Assembly (NCBI GenBank): GCA_964542455.1
Contig: CAZIUC010000002.1
Span: 1-64,000, forward strand
DNA from: PFJX01 sp964542455
GTDB taxonomy: Bacteria > Pseudomonadota > Gammaproteobacteria > Burkholderiales > Thiobacillaceae
Reading direction: 5' to 3'
Length of the DNA: 64,000 bases
Below, piece after piece: positions 29,319-39,563 of the stretch. Positions within the stretch are counted from its first letter, which is position 1. Each line of letters starts with the position of its first letter. A program made the translations under genes and the position numbers. Under the pieces are notes generated by a model. It searched no databases. It was not told the origin of the DNA and worked only from the letters and a program-made list of their open reading frames with translations.

Positions 29319-30605
29319 ATGACTGCAACCCTGGAAACCCTGGACGGCCTCTCCCGTCGTATGACACTGAATCTCAATCCTGCCGAAATAGAGGCAGAAG
29401 TCTCCAAGCGCCTTGGCAAGATCGCCAGGAACACGCGCATTGATGGTTTCCGGCCTGGCAAAGCACCGCTCAAACTGGTGGCGGCGCGCTATTCGGGCGA
29501 GATTCGCGGTGAAGTTCTGGGTGATACGTTGCAGCAACTATTTACCCAGGCGGTGCATGAGAACAACCTGAACGTGGCCGGCTATCCCCAGTTCGCTCCT
29601 GCCGCGGATGGCGCCTTCACGGCGACCTTCGATGTATTCCCTGAAATCACGATTGGCGATCTGTCCGGCATCAAAGTAACCCGTCCAGTCGTCGAAGTGA
29701 GCGATACCGATGTGGACCGTACTCTGGATGTCCTGCGCAAGCAGCGTGTGCAGTACCACGCCGTCGAGCGTGAAGCATCAGTGGGCGACCGCGCGCATAT
29801 CGACTACGCCGGCACCATCGCCGGTGAAGCTTTCCAGGGTGGTGAGGCCAAGGACTTTCCGGTGATCCTGGGTGAAGGCCGCACCCTGAAGGAATTCGAG
29901 GGCAGCCTGGTGGGCATGAAGGCCGGCGAAACCAAGACCTTCGATGTGACCTTCCCCGCGGATTATTTCGCCAAGGAACTGGCCGGCAAGACCGCCACCT
30001 TCACGGCTACCCTGAAAGCGGTGCATGAAGCGAAACTGCCCGAAGTGGACGATGCCCTGGCGCAAAGCCTGGGTATCCACGAGGGGGGAGTGGCCAAACT
30101 GCGCGAGGAAATCAGCGGCAATCTGGCGCGCGAAGCCAAGCGCCGCATCCAGGCACGGGTGAAGGAACAAGTGCTCAACGGTTTGCTGGAAACCACGCCT
30201 TTCGATGTGCCCGCCGGTCTGGTGGCGATGGAACGTCGCGCTCTGCTGGAGAAGGCCGTGACCGATCTGAAGGCGCGCGGCATGCGCGAGCAGGACATCC
30301 AGATGCGCGATGAAATATTCGAACCGCAGGCCAAGCGCCGAGTCGCCCTGGGCCTGCTGATGGACGAACTGGTGCGCGTCAACGGCATCACCGCCGCCAA
30401 CGAGCAGGTGCAAGCGCTGGTCGACGAGTTCGCGCAAAGCTATGAAGACCCCTCCGAGGTCGTCGCCTGGTATCACCAGGACAGCGCCCGCCTCAACGAA
30501 GCGCGCGCGCTGGTTCTGGAAGAAAACATCGTCAACTGGGTGCTGGAACGCGCCCAGGTCACAGACGAGCCCTCCACCCTGGAAACCCTGATGGGGAACA
30601 AATAA
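29319..30605 (+). CDS. tig: Trigger factor
   Basis: A 428-residue ribosome-associated chaperone and peptidyl-prolyl isomerase. The ribosome-docking signature is clear in the N-terminal domain (GFRPGKAPLKLV). A central FKBP-type domain follows (VGDRAHIDYAGTIAGEAFQG), then a helical C-terminal domain. The ATG at 29319 (MTATLETLDG) is preferred to the GTG three codons earlier. Its stop overlaps the clpP start (TAATG), so the two are co-translated. Confidence 0.97.
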   Translation: MTATLETLDGLSRRMTLNLNPAEIEAEVSKRLGKIARNTRIDGFRPGKAPLKLVAARYSGEIRGEVLGDTLQQLFTQAVHENNLNVAGYPQFAPAADGAFTATFDVFPEITIGDLSGIKVTRPVVEVSDTDVDRTLDVLRKQRVQYHAVEREASVGDRAHIDYAGTIAGEAFQGGEAKDFPVILGEGRTLKEFEGSLVGMKAGETKTFDVTFPADYFAKELAGKTATFTATLKAVHEAKLPEVDDALAQSLGIHEGGVAKLREEISGNLAREAKRRIQARVKEQVLNGLLETTPFDVPAGLVAMERRALLEKAVTDLKARGMREQDIQMRDEIFEPQAKRRVALGLLMDELVRVNGITAANEQVQALVDEFAQSYEDPSEVVAWYHQDSARLNEARALVLEENIVNWVLERAQVTDEPSTLETLMGNK

Positions 30606-31225
30606 TGCCCTGGACGCAAGAACCCTCCGACCTGGGGTTGATCCCCATGGTCGTTGAGCAGAGTGGGCGCGGCGAACGCGCTTACGACATCTACTCGCGC
30701 CTGTTGAAGGAACGCGTCATTTTCCTGGTCGGACCGGTGAATGACATGACCGCCAACCTGGTGGTGGCGCAGTTGCTGTACCTGGAGTCGGAAAACCCGG
30801 ACAAGGACATCTACCTCTACATCAACTCCCCCGGTGGTTCGATCACGGCCGGCATGGGCATCTACGACACCATGCGCTTCGTCAAGCCGGACGTGTCCAC
30901 GCTATGCGTGGGCCAGGCCGCCAGCATGGGCGCATTCCTGCTGGCCGCCGGTACCAAGGGCAAGCGTTATGTACTGCCCAACTCGCGAGTGATGATTCAC
31001 CAGCCGCTGGGCGGCTTCCAGGGTCAGGCCACGGATATCGAGATCCACGCCAAGGAAATCCTCTACCTGAAGGCGCGTCTCAATGGCCTGCTGGCCGAGC
31101 ACACCGGCCAACCGCTGGAAACCATCGAACGCGACACCGACCGCGACAACTTCATGAGCGCCGAAACAGCGGTGGCTTACGGCCTCGCCGACAAGGTAAT
31201 GGTCAGCCGCAACGATCAGGTGTAA
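30605..31225 (+). CDS. clpP: ATP-dependent Clp protease proteolytic subunit
   Basis: A 206-residue serine protease that assembles as a tetradecamer and degrades substrates unfolded by ClpX or ClpA. The catalytic Ser107 lies in GQAASMGAFLLAAG and His132 in RVMIHQPLGG, with the Asp in the following ERDTDRDNF region. It overlaps tig by one base, and clpX starts 53 bases downstream. Confidence 0.98.
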   Translation: MPWTQEPSDLGLIPMVVEQSGRGERAYDIYSRLLKERVIFLVGPVNDMTANLVVAQLLYLESENPDKDIYLYINSPGGSITAGMGIYDTMRFVKPDVSTLCVGQAASMGAFLLAAGTKGKRYVLPNSRVMIHQPLGGFQGQATDIEIHAKEILYLKARLNGLLAEHTGQPLETIERDTDRDNFMSAETAVAYGLADKVMVSRNDQV

Positions 31226-31278
31226 ACTTGACTTGTTTAATCGGGTATTAATCACAACAACGAGCACGGAACTGAACC

Positions 31279-32541
31279 ATGGCTGACAAACAAGGCGACG
31301 ACAAACTTCTTTACTGTTCGTTCTGCGGCAAAAGCCAGCAGGAAGTACGCAAGCTCATCGCCGGTCCCTCGGTATTCATCTGCGACGAATGCGTTGACCT
31401 GTGCAACGACATCATTCGCGAGGATGTGCAGAAAGAGGGTGACAAGGAAGTCAGCGACAAGCTGCCGACGCCGCTGGCGATTCGTGATTCCCTGAATCAG
31501 TACGTGATCGGGCAAGACCCGGCCAAGCGGGCGCTGGCGGTGGCGGTGTACAACCACTACAAACGACTGCGCCAACCCGGCGGCGGCAAGGATGACGAAG
31601 TCGAACTGGCCAAGAGCAACATTCTCCTGATCGGTCCGACCGGCTCCGGCAAGACCCTGCTGGCGCAGACCCTGGCGCGCCTGCTCAACGTCCCCTTCGT
31701 GATTTCCGATGCCACCACCCTGACCGAAGCCGGTTATGTTGGTGAGGACGTCGAGAACATCATCCAGAAGCTGCTGCAGAAGTGCGATTACGACGTCGAG
31801 AAAGCGCGTACCGGCATCGTCTACATCGACGAGATCGACAAGATTTCGCGGCGTTCGGAGAACCCCTCCATCACCCGCGATGTCTCCGGTGAAGGCGTGC
31901 AGCAGGCCCTGCTCAAGCTGATCGAGGGCACGGTCGCCTCGGTACCGCCGCAGGGTGGGCGCAAGCATCCCAACCAGGAATACATCCAGATCGACACCAC
32001 CAACATTCTGTTCATCGTCGGTGGCGCCTTCAGTGGCCTGGATAAGGTCATCCGCAATCGCACCGAGAAATCCGGTATCGGTTTCGGCGCGGAAGTGAAG
32101 AGCAAGGACAACCGCAAGGATGTCGGCGAAGTGTTTCGCATGGTGGAGCCGGAAGACCTGATCAAATTCGGCCTGATACCCGAGTTCGTCGGTCGCTTGC
32201 CGGTCATCGCCACGCTGGAAGAGCTCGACGTCAAGGCCTTGATGCAGATTCTGACCGAGCCCAAGAACGCGCTTACGCGCCAGTTCGAAAAGCTGTTCAA
32301 GATGGAAGGCGTGGAGCTGGAATTCCGTGAAGAGGCGCTCACCTCCATCGCCAACCGCGCGATCAAGCGCAAGACCGGCGCGCGTGGTCTGCGCTCCATC
32401 ATCGAACACAGCCTGATGGACATCATGTTCGAACTGCCCAGCATGGAGAATGTAACCAAGGTCGTGGTAGACGAGAAGTCCATCAGCGGCGAAGGCAAAC
32501 CTCTCCTGATTTATTCCGAACCCGCGAAGGCGGTCGGTTGA
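31279..32541 (+). CDS. clpX: ATP-dependent Clp protease ATP-binding subunit ClpX
   Basis: A 420-residue AAA+ unfoldase. The N-terminal zinc-binding domain uses C13, C16, C35 and C38. The ATPase domain has Walker A GPTGSGKTLLAQ, Walker B IVYIDEIDKI and sensor residues further on. It delivers ssrA-tagged and other substrates to ClpP. It is the third gene of the tig-clpP-clpX unit. Confidence 0.98.
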   Translation: MADKQGDDKLLYCSFCGKSQQEVRKLIAGPSVFICDECVDLCNDIIREDVQKEGDKEVSDKLPTPLAIRDSLNQYVIGQDPAKRALAVAVYNHYKRLRQPGGGKDDEVELAKSNILLIGPTGSGKTLLAQTLARLLNVPFVISDATTLTEAGYVGEDVENIIQKLLQKCDYDVEKARTGIVYIDEIDKISRRSENPSITRDVSGEGVQQALLKLIEGTVASVPPQGGRKHPNQEYIQIDTTNILFIVGGAFSGLDKVIRNRTEKSGIGFGAEVKSKDNRKDVGEVFRMVEPEDLIKFGLIPEFVGRLPVIATLEELDVKALMQILTEPKNALTRQFEKLFKMEGVELEFREEALTSIANRAIKRKTGARGLRSIIEHSLMDIMFELPSMENVTKVVVDEKSISGEGKPLLIYSEPAKAVG

Positions 32542-32601
32542 AATACCTACCGTACCGGGTTGAATTCTCGCTCGGCGCACTCAACTAGCTCGAACCGCAA
32601 A

Positions 32602-32624
32602 GGCGGCCGCATTTTGCGGCCGCC
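32602..32624 (+). terminator. Hairpin between clpX and lon
   Basis: GGCGGCCGC (32602-32610) and GCGGCCGCC (32616-32624) form a perfect 9-base stem with a 5-base loop. No T-run follows, so termination would be inefficient or the hairpin may serve as a processing or stability element. Confidence 0.45.
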
Positions 32625-32665
32625 ATCAAGTGGCCGCCCAAGTGGCCAACTCGCCGGAGATATTC

Positions 32666-35077
<2,412 letters not shown>

Positions 35078-35182
35078 CGCGGCTTCGAGGCGTTTTTCCC
35101 TTGACACCGGAAAGCCCGAACCGGAATATGCGCGGCGCGGGTGAACCCCCGCGTCGTTGCTACTCACAGGAAGGGGGACGCC

Positions 35183-35455
35183 GTGAACAAATCAGAATTG
35201 ATTGAAGCCATTGCAGAAGCCGCGGATATTTCCAAAGCGGCGGCCGGGCGTGCGTTGGAAGGCGCGATGGACGCTGTGAAAATGGCGCTCAAGAAGAATG
35301 AGATGGTGACGCTGGTGGGTTTCGGCTCCTTCTACACCGGCAAACGTGCCGCCCGTACCGGCCGCAATCCCCACACCGGCGCCGCCATCAAGATCAAGGC
35401 CGCCAAAGTACCGAAATTCCGCCCCGGCAAGGCGCTGAAGGATTCGATGAACTGA
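35183..35455 (+). CDS. hupB: DNA-binding protein HU
   Basis: A 90-residue histone-like protein that bends DNA as a dimer. The family sequence is clear: NKSELIEAIAEAADISKAAA, VGFGSF, and GRNPHTG in the DNA-binding arm. The GTG start at 35183 follows an AAGGGGG ribosome-binding site. It lies after lon, the usual position in many proteobacteria. Confidence 0.97.
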   Translation: MNKSELIEAIAEAADISKAAAGRALEGAMDAVKMALKKNEMVTLVGFGSFYTGKRAARTGRNPHTGAAIKIKAAKVPKFRPGKALKDSMN

Positions 35456-35460
35456 TTTCC

Positions 35461-35536
35461 GGGTGCTTAGCTCAGTTGGTAGAGCGTCTGCCTTACACGC
35501 AGAATGTCAGCGGTTCGAGCCCGTTAGCACCCACCA
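35461..35536 (+). tRNA. tRNA-Val (anticodon UAC)
   Basis: 76 bases including CCA. The anticodon stem TCTGC/GCAGA encloses loop CTTACAC with anticodon TAC at 35494-35496. The T arm contains GGTTCGAGC. It marks the border of the decayed restriction-modification island. Confidence 0.97.
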
Positions 35537-35570
35537 GATAGCAATCCGGCACCGTCCGGAGTAGTCCAGA

Positions 35571-35596
35571 AAACCCGCCTAAGCGCGGGTTTTTTT
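35571..35596 (+). terminator. Rho-independent terminator of tRNA-Val
   Basis: AAACCCGC (35571-35578) pairs with GCGGGTTT (35585-35592), and the T-run continues to 35596. The group II intron-like fragment begins two bases later. Confidence 0.85.
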
Positions 35597-35597
35597 G

Positions 35598-35675
35598 GTG
35601 CGCCCGGCGGGGCGCACTTACTTGGAGGTGGAAATCCTCTACTCGCCCGACAAGGGGAAGAGTTAGCCGAACGGC
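35598..35675 (+). mobile_element. 5' fragment of a group II intron
   Basis: Starts GTGCGCCCGGCGGGGCGCAC, the form of a group II intron 5' end, and continues with GGAGGTGGAAATCCTCTAC and AGTTAGCCGAACGGCAAGGG, which read like domain I. It ends abruptly in the hsdR tail. No reverse transcriptase or domain V/VI is present. Its place immediately after a terminator is where class C introns typically insert. The identification is from memory of such sequences, not an alignment. Confidence 0.55.
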
Positions 35676-35679
35676 AAGG

Positions 35680-35898
35680 GTGGCCTCGCGCGCCTGGACC
35701 ACCCCGCAACGCTACTGGCTGAAAAGGATCGCCGCCCTGACCAAGGCCAACACCCTGGTGGACCGCGAAGCGCTGGACGACCCGGACCTCCTGCTCAAGA
35801 CCCAGGGCGGCGGCTTCAAGCGCCTGGACAAACTTATCGACGGCCAACTGCTGGCTACCCTGCAAGCCTTCAACGATGCGCTCTGGGCCGCGGCTTGA
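35680..35898 (+). pseudogene. hsdR: 3' remnant of hsdR (type I restriction subunit)
   Basis: 72 codons whose sequence matches the C-terminal end of HsdR: TTPQRYWLKRIAAL, VDREALDD, QGGGFKRLDKLIDGQL and NDALWAAA. The remaining several hundred codons with motor and nuclease domains are missing. The intron fragment directly precedes it, so the break may have been caused by element loss. Confidence 0.65.
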
Positions 35899-35926
35899 AC
35901 ATCTTGCAAACGCATGGTACTAATCA

Positions 35927-35938
35927 TGGTATATACCA
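35927..35938. promoter_or_regulatory. Probable VapBC operator
   Basis: The perfect palindrome TGGTATATACCA lies 19 bases before vapB and overlaps a possible -10 region. A half-site ATGGTAC occurs at 35914-35920. VapB/AbrB-type antitoxins bind such palindromes to repress their operon. Confidence 0.6.
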
Positions 35939-35956
35939 GCAAGAAAGGAGCATCTC

Positions 35957-36211
35957 ATGCAAACCGCTAAACTGTTCAAGAACGGCCGCAGCCAGGCCGT
36001 CCGCCTGCCAGCGGAGTTCCGCTTTGAGGGTGATGAGGTCCTGATCCGGCGCGACCCCCTCACCGGTGATGTCATCCTCAGCCAACGCAACAAGAAATTC
36101 GAGGAATGGCTCAAGCTGCGCGACCAACTGATCGCCCAGGCGCCGCAGGAATTCGAGGATTTCGAGATACCGCGTGACCCTGGCCCGCCCGTTGAGCGGG
36201 ACTGGCCATGA
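35957..36211 (+). CDS. vapB: VapB-type antitoxin (SpoVT-AbrB fold)
   Basis: An 84-residue protein. The N-terminal swapped-hairpin DNA-binding part reads AKLFKNGRSQAVRLPAEFRF, and the acidic C-terminal tail should wrap the toxin. A strong AAAGGAG site precedes the ATG. It overlaps vapC by four bases. It should repress its own promoter through the palindrome upstream. Confidence 0.92.
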   Translation: MQTAKLFKNGRSQAVRLPAEFRFEGDEVLIRRDPLTGDVILSQRNKKFEEWLKLRDQLIAQAPQEFEDFEIPRDPGPPVERDWP

Positions 36212-36636
36212 ATAGCGGCTACCTCTACATGCTGGATACCAATGCCGCATCCGTCCTGATTCGGGGACATGACAGCGTGGCACTGCAAACGCTGGTCGTT
36301 GAGCGGGAGGCCTGCATCTCGGTCATCACCGAGGCTGAAATTCGCTTCGGCGTGAAGCGCAAACCGGAAGCGACCCGACTGGCGAAAGCCGTCGAAATCT
36401 TCTTGCAAGACATGCCTTGCCTACCCTGGACCTCCGCCACGGCGGAGACCTACGCGGAACTGCGTACCCGCATGGAAAATCAGGGCATTGGCTTATCCGC
36501 CATGGACCTGCTCATCGCCACCCACGCCCTGGCCGAAGATTGCACCCTGATCAGCGCCGACCGCGCCTTCGCCCAGGTGCCCGGCCTGCGGGTGCTGGAC
36601 TGGTCGGCCCCCACCAACAACCTACCCAACTCATGA
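36208..36636 (+). CDS. vapC: VapC-type PIN-domain toxin
   Basis: A 142-residue PIN ribonuclease. Acidic residues of the active site are D10 in YMLDTNAASV, Glu in VITEAEIRFG, and Asp in LSAMDLLIATHA and LISADRAFAQ. All the expected ligands are present, so the toxin appears intact. Its stop overlaps the hsdM remnant start as ATGA, showing that the pair is embedded in a type I restriction-modification operon. Confidence 0.92.
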   Translation: MNSGYLYMLDTNAASVLIRGHDSVALQTLVVEREACISVITEAEIRFGVKRKPEATRLAKAVEIFLQDMPCLPWTSATAETYAELRTRMENQGIGLSAMDLLIATHALAEDCTLISADRAFAQVPGLRVLDWSAPTNNLPNS

Positions 36637-37261
36637 CCACCCACGACATCGTCGGCAAGCTCTGGAACCTCTGCAACGTCCTCAAGGACGACGGCGTCAC
36701 CTACCATCAGTAAGTCACAGAACTCACCTACCTCCTGTTTCTCAAGATGGCCGAGGAAACCGGCCAGCAGGACCAGCTTCCCTTCGGCTACCGTGCTGGG
36801 ACGCCCTGGAAGCCCAGTCCGCCCCTGACCGCCTGGAGTTCTACAAGGTGCTACTCATCCACCTGGGCGGCCACGGCTCGCAACTGGTCAAGGAAATCTT
36901 CGCCAACGCCAGCAGCTTCATCAAGAAGCCCGCCACCCTCTCCACCCTGGTCAGCGAAATCGACAAGATCGACTGGTACAGCGCGAAGCAGGAAGGCCTG
37001 GGCGACCTCTACGAAGGACTCCTGGAAAAGAACGCCAACGAAAGAAATCCGGCGCCTGCCAGGACACCCACCACCTGGCCCTGATGAACCTGATGCTGCA
37101 CGGCATCGACTCCGATCCCGAGGCCGGCGGCATCCACTACGGCGACACCCTCAGCCCGGAAGGCCAGGCCCTGCCGAAAGCCACACCGATCCTCACCAAC
37201 CCACCCTTCGGCACCAAGAAAGGCGGTGGCCTGCCCAGCCAAGACGACTTCACCTATGCCC
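36633..37261 (+). pseudogene. hsdM: hsdM pseudogene (type I DNA methyltransferase)
   Basis: It starts like HsdM (TTHDIVGKLWNLCNVLKDDG) but has a TAA at 36711 where Tyr is expected. It also has a one-base insertion near 36792 (GYR then WDALEAQSAPD is shifted), a one-base loss near 37048, and a deletion near 37060. The deletion removes the SAM-binding GQYFTPR region and joins KSGAC to DTHHLALMNLMLHGID. Motif IV (LTNPPFGTKKGGG) is kept. The homology then breaks into a DUF559 domain. It cannot encode an active methyltransferase. Confidence 0.85.
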
Positions 37262-37584
37262 CCAGGCTAAAAGCCTATGGTCGTGCGCTACGAGGCAACC
37301 TCACCGAAGCCGAACAGAAGTTGTGGTACCGCCTGCGGCGCAAACAGATCAACGGCTGGCAGTTCTACCGCCAGAAGCCCGTCGGTCCATACATCGTCTA
37401 TTTCTTCTGCCCGGCCGCCGCGCTGATCGTGGAACTGGACGGCGACCAGCACTTTGAGGACGAGCATCGGCAAGCGGACCAGAAGCGGGACGCCTATCGC
37501 GTTCTGCGATTCGACAACCGGCAAGCGTTGATGGAAACGGATGCCGTGGTGGAAATGATCGCCCTCGTCGAAATCCCCCCCTAG
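37084..37584 (+). pseudogene. hsdM tail fused to a damaged DUF559 endonuclease-like domain
   Basis: An open frame of 166 codons. The first 60 belong to HsdM and the rest to DUF559, a Vsr/PD-(D/E)xK-related family: GNLTEAEQKLWYRLRRKQ, QFYRQKPVGPYIV, LIVELDGDQH and RVLRFDNRQAL. The active-site Asp of the usual IVDFF is Tyr here, and about six residues are missing between KRDAY and RVLRF. It is probably non-functional even if translated from 37084. Confidence 0.7.
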
Positions 37585-37690
37585 CCCCCCTTTTGCAAAG
37601 GGGGGAGCAACCCGCCACGCCAAGGGTACCGCCAAAGCCCGCCAAGCCAGTACACCCATCCCCCCCTTAGAAAAAGGGGGGCTAGGGGGG
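37575..37690. repeat. REPIN-like paired palindrome
   Basis: CCCCCC-TAG-CCCCCCTTTTGCAAAGGGGGG at the left (palindrome 37585-37605) and CCCCCCTTAGAAAAAGGGGGG-CTAG-GGGGGG at the right (37660-37690) lie in inverted arrangement. It is the same family as 3703-3800 and 9779-9900, here overlapping the end of the DUF559 frame. Confidence 0.75.
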
Positions 37691-37713
37691 GCGGCGTCCA
37701 CGGAGGATGAGGC

Positions 37714-37830
37714 GTGAGTACATTGCCGGAGGGATGGGCTGTCTGCGACGTCGACGAATTGATTGATGATGTCGAGGCTGGCCTGAACGTGAGGTGTATC
37801 GAGCAGCCGCCAGAGGGGTTCGGGGAAATC
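37714..37830 (+). pseudogene. hsdS: 5' remnant of hsdS (type I specificity subunit)
   Basis: A GTG start with a GGAGG site opens a frame beginning STLPEGWAVCDVDELIDDVE then AGLNVRCIEQPPE, which matches the N-terminus of HsdS. The match stops after about 38 codons and the sequence becomes unrelated. No DNA-recognition domain survives. Confidence 0.6.
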
Positions 37831-37884
37831 GACGCTGTTCGATCTATTCGGCTTTCTGCACGATTGTCTGAAAGGCACGGTCCG

Positions 37885-38031
37885 CCAGGCACTTTCTCGA
37901 TTTTTCCGCCGGTGAGGGCTACGCAATCACCAATGAAGAAGATTTCAACAAGGTCGATGAATATCTGGAGCGGAAGGCGCAGAAAGTCAGCCCCGATACG
38001 TTGGCGATCAAGTTTGCACTTCTTCTAACTG
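37885..38031 (+). pseudogene. Unrecognised coding remnant
   Basis: One frame reads like real protein (FSAGEGYAITNEEDFNKVDE, then YLERKAQKVSPDTLAIKFAL) but has no start and is closed upstream. It runs into the 3' end of the convergent MFS gene. I do not recognise the family; its place suggests one more fragment of the island. Confidence 0.35.
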
Positions 38032-39224
38032 ACCTTGTGCCGCCGAAAGGCGGCGAGCAGCGCCAGGTCATAGGTGATTTTCAATACACCACAGAACACC
38101 AAGGGCGCGGCCAGCCAACCGGCGGCAAACAAGGCGCCGCCTAATGAGGGACTGAACGCGGCGGCGAGGCTGCGCGGTACAGAGGTGAAGCTGGCGGCGG
38201 CGGCGCGTTCCGCGGGGGTGACCATGGCCATGACGAAGGCGCTGCGGGTGGGTACGTCCATCTGCGAGAGCAGAGCGCGTGCCAGCAGGAAGCACAGCGC
38301 CAGCGGCAGGCTGGGGGCGAACGCTGCAAGGATGAGGAAGATGCTGGCTGGAATGTGGGTGAACACCATGGTATTCAACAGGCCGATGCGTTTGGCCACC
38401 CAGGGCGCGGCCAGTTGCGAGGCGGCGGTGAGCAGCCCGGCCCAGAAGAAGAATGCGCCGGCGGCGGCAAGCGAGAGGCCGAAGCGCTGGAACAGCCAGA
38501 GTGACATGAGCGCGTTGACCACCAGACCGCCGGCGAAGGCATCCAGGGAAAACAACGCGGCCAGTTGCAGCACGATGCCGCGCGAGGGGCCGAGCGGAGC
38601 GGGTGGTGCGGGGCGCGCGTGCGGCGACGGTTCCGGCAGGCTTCGATAGAGCAGCCAGACCACGCAGCCGATGCCGGCGTAAAGCACGAACATGGCGCGC
38701 AGGGCGGTGAGGTGATCTACCCCCAGGCTCGTCAGCCAGTCCGGCACGCCGGCGGCCAATGCCCCGAATGCGGCGAACAGGGCGCCGGTGAGGCTGTAGC
38801 GGGCAAAGAGAGATGTGCGTGTGTTGCCTTCGGCGGCTTCGGCGAGGCGCGCGTGTTCCAGCGGCAGAAATACGCTGACATCGCCGGAACTGGGGTTGAG
38901 TGTGCCGATGAAGGCCACCAACAACAGCGGCCAGAAGCCATCGAGCCCGGCGAAGAACAGGCCGGTGGCGGTCATCAGCAGCGCCGCGCCGAGCAGCAGG
39001 TGGCGATGATGGAAATAGTGGCCCCATGCGCCGACCGCCAGGGTGGCGAGGGCCGAACCCAGCAGGGTCGCGGTGCTGAGTACACCAACCTGCCAGGTGC
39101 CCATCCCCAGGGCCAGCAGATAGGCCGGCAACAACACCGCGACGTATCCATCGGCCAACGCGCGTAGAGCGCGGGCGATGATCAGAAAGCGCGCCTCGGG
39201 AGCTGTGCCGGGAGGAAGGATCAA
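38025..39224 (-). CDS. MFS transporter
   Basis: About 399 residues with twelve hydrophobic segments in two halves. The first half begins ADGYVAVLLPAYLLALGMG. Members export small molecules or drugs by proton antiport. The start is uncertain. The frame is open well upstream, but that part overlaps the rhodanese gene. TTG 39224, 22 bases after the rhodanese stop, gives a normal length but has no clear ribosome-binding site. It is the last gene of the chromate cluster. Confidence 0.8.
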   Translation of the reverse strand: MILPPGTAPEARFLIIARALRALADGYVAVLLPAYLLALGMGTWQVGVLSTATLLGSALATLAVGAWGHYFHHRHLLLGAALLMTATGLFFAGLDGFWPLLLVAFIGTLNPSSGDVSVFLPLEHARLAEAAEGNTRTSLFARYSLTGALFAAFGALAAGVPDWLTSLGVDHLTALRAMFVLYAGIGCVVWLLYRSLPEPSPHARPAPPAPLGPSRGIVLQLAALFSLDAFAGGLVVNALMSLWLFQRFGLSLAAAGAFFFWAGLLTAASQLAAPWVAKRIGLLNTMVFTHIPASIFLILAAFAPSLPLALCFLLARALLSQMDVPTRSAFVMAMVTPAERAAAASFTSVPRSLAAAFSPSLGGALFAAGWLAAPLVFCGVLKITYDLALLAAFRRHKVS

Positions 39225-39246
39225 TTTGGCGACCGGTTTCGCGCGA

Positions 39247-39561
39247 CTACTTCGCCACCACACCACCCCCCTCCGCTTTCCAGCCCTCGATACCGCCTTC
39301 GATGAAGCGGGCATTGAGGCCCTTGGCCTGGAGTGCGTCCACAACACTGTTGGACACCGCGCCGCCGCGCACACAGTAGAGGACAATTTCCTGGTCTTGC
39401 GGCAGGCCGTCGGCCCAGGTGTCGATTTTTTCCGGGTCTTTCCAGTGCGCGCCGGCCAATTGTTCGGTGGAGGCGTGGTGATCGGTGACACGGCGCACGT
39501 CGAGGATGTACTTTCCAGCGAGTTCTATTTTCAGAGTTTCCGGTTTGATGCTGCGATCCAT
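39247..39561 (-). CDS. Single-domain rhodanese-like sulfurtransferase
   Basis: A 104-residue rhodanese domain. The active cysteine lies in the loop VLYCVRGGAVSNSV, and the domain ends FIEGGIEGWKAEGG. It could transfer sulfane sulfur or reduce arsenate/chromate-like oxyanions; the family alone does not tell. It starts two bases after the chrA stop and so is part of the chrB-chrA transcript, which suggests a role in chromate stress. Confidence 0.9.
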   Translation of the reverse strand: MDRSIKPETLKIELAGKYILDVRRVTDHHASTEQLAGAHWKDPEKIDTWADGLPQDQEIVLYCVRGGAVSNSVVDALQAKGLNARFIEGGIEGWKAEGGGVVAK

Positions 39562-39563
39562 GT

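Noticed and set aside
35461..38030. tRNA-Val as the attachment site of an integrated genomic island
   Set aside because: No direct repeat of the tRNA 3' end was found at the far side and no integrase is present. The proximity may come from the intron insertion instead.
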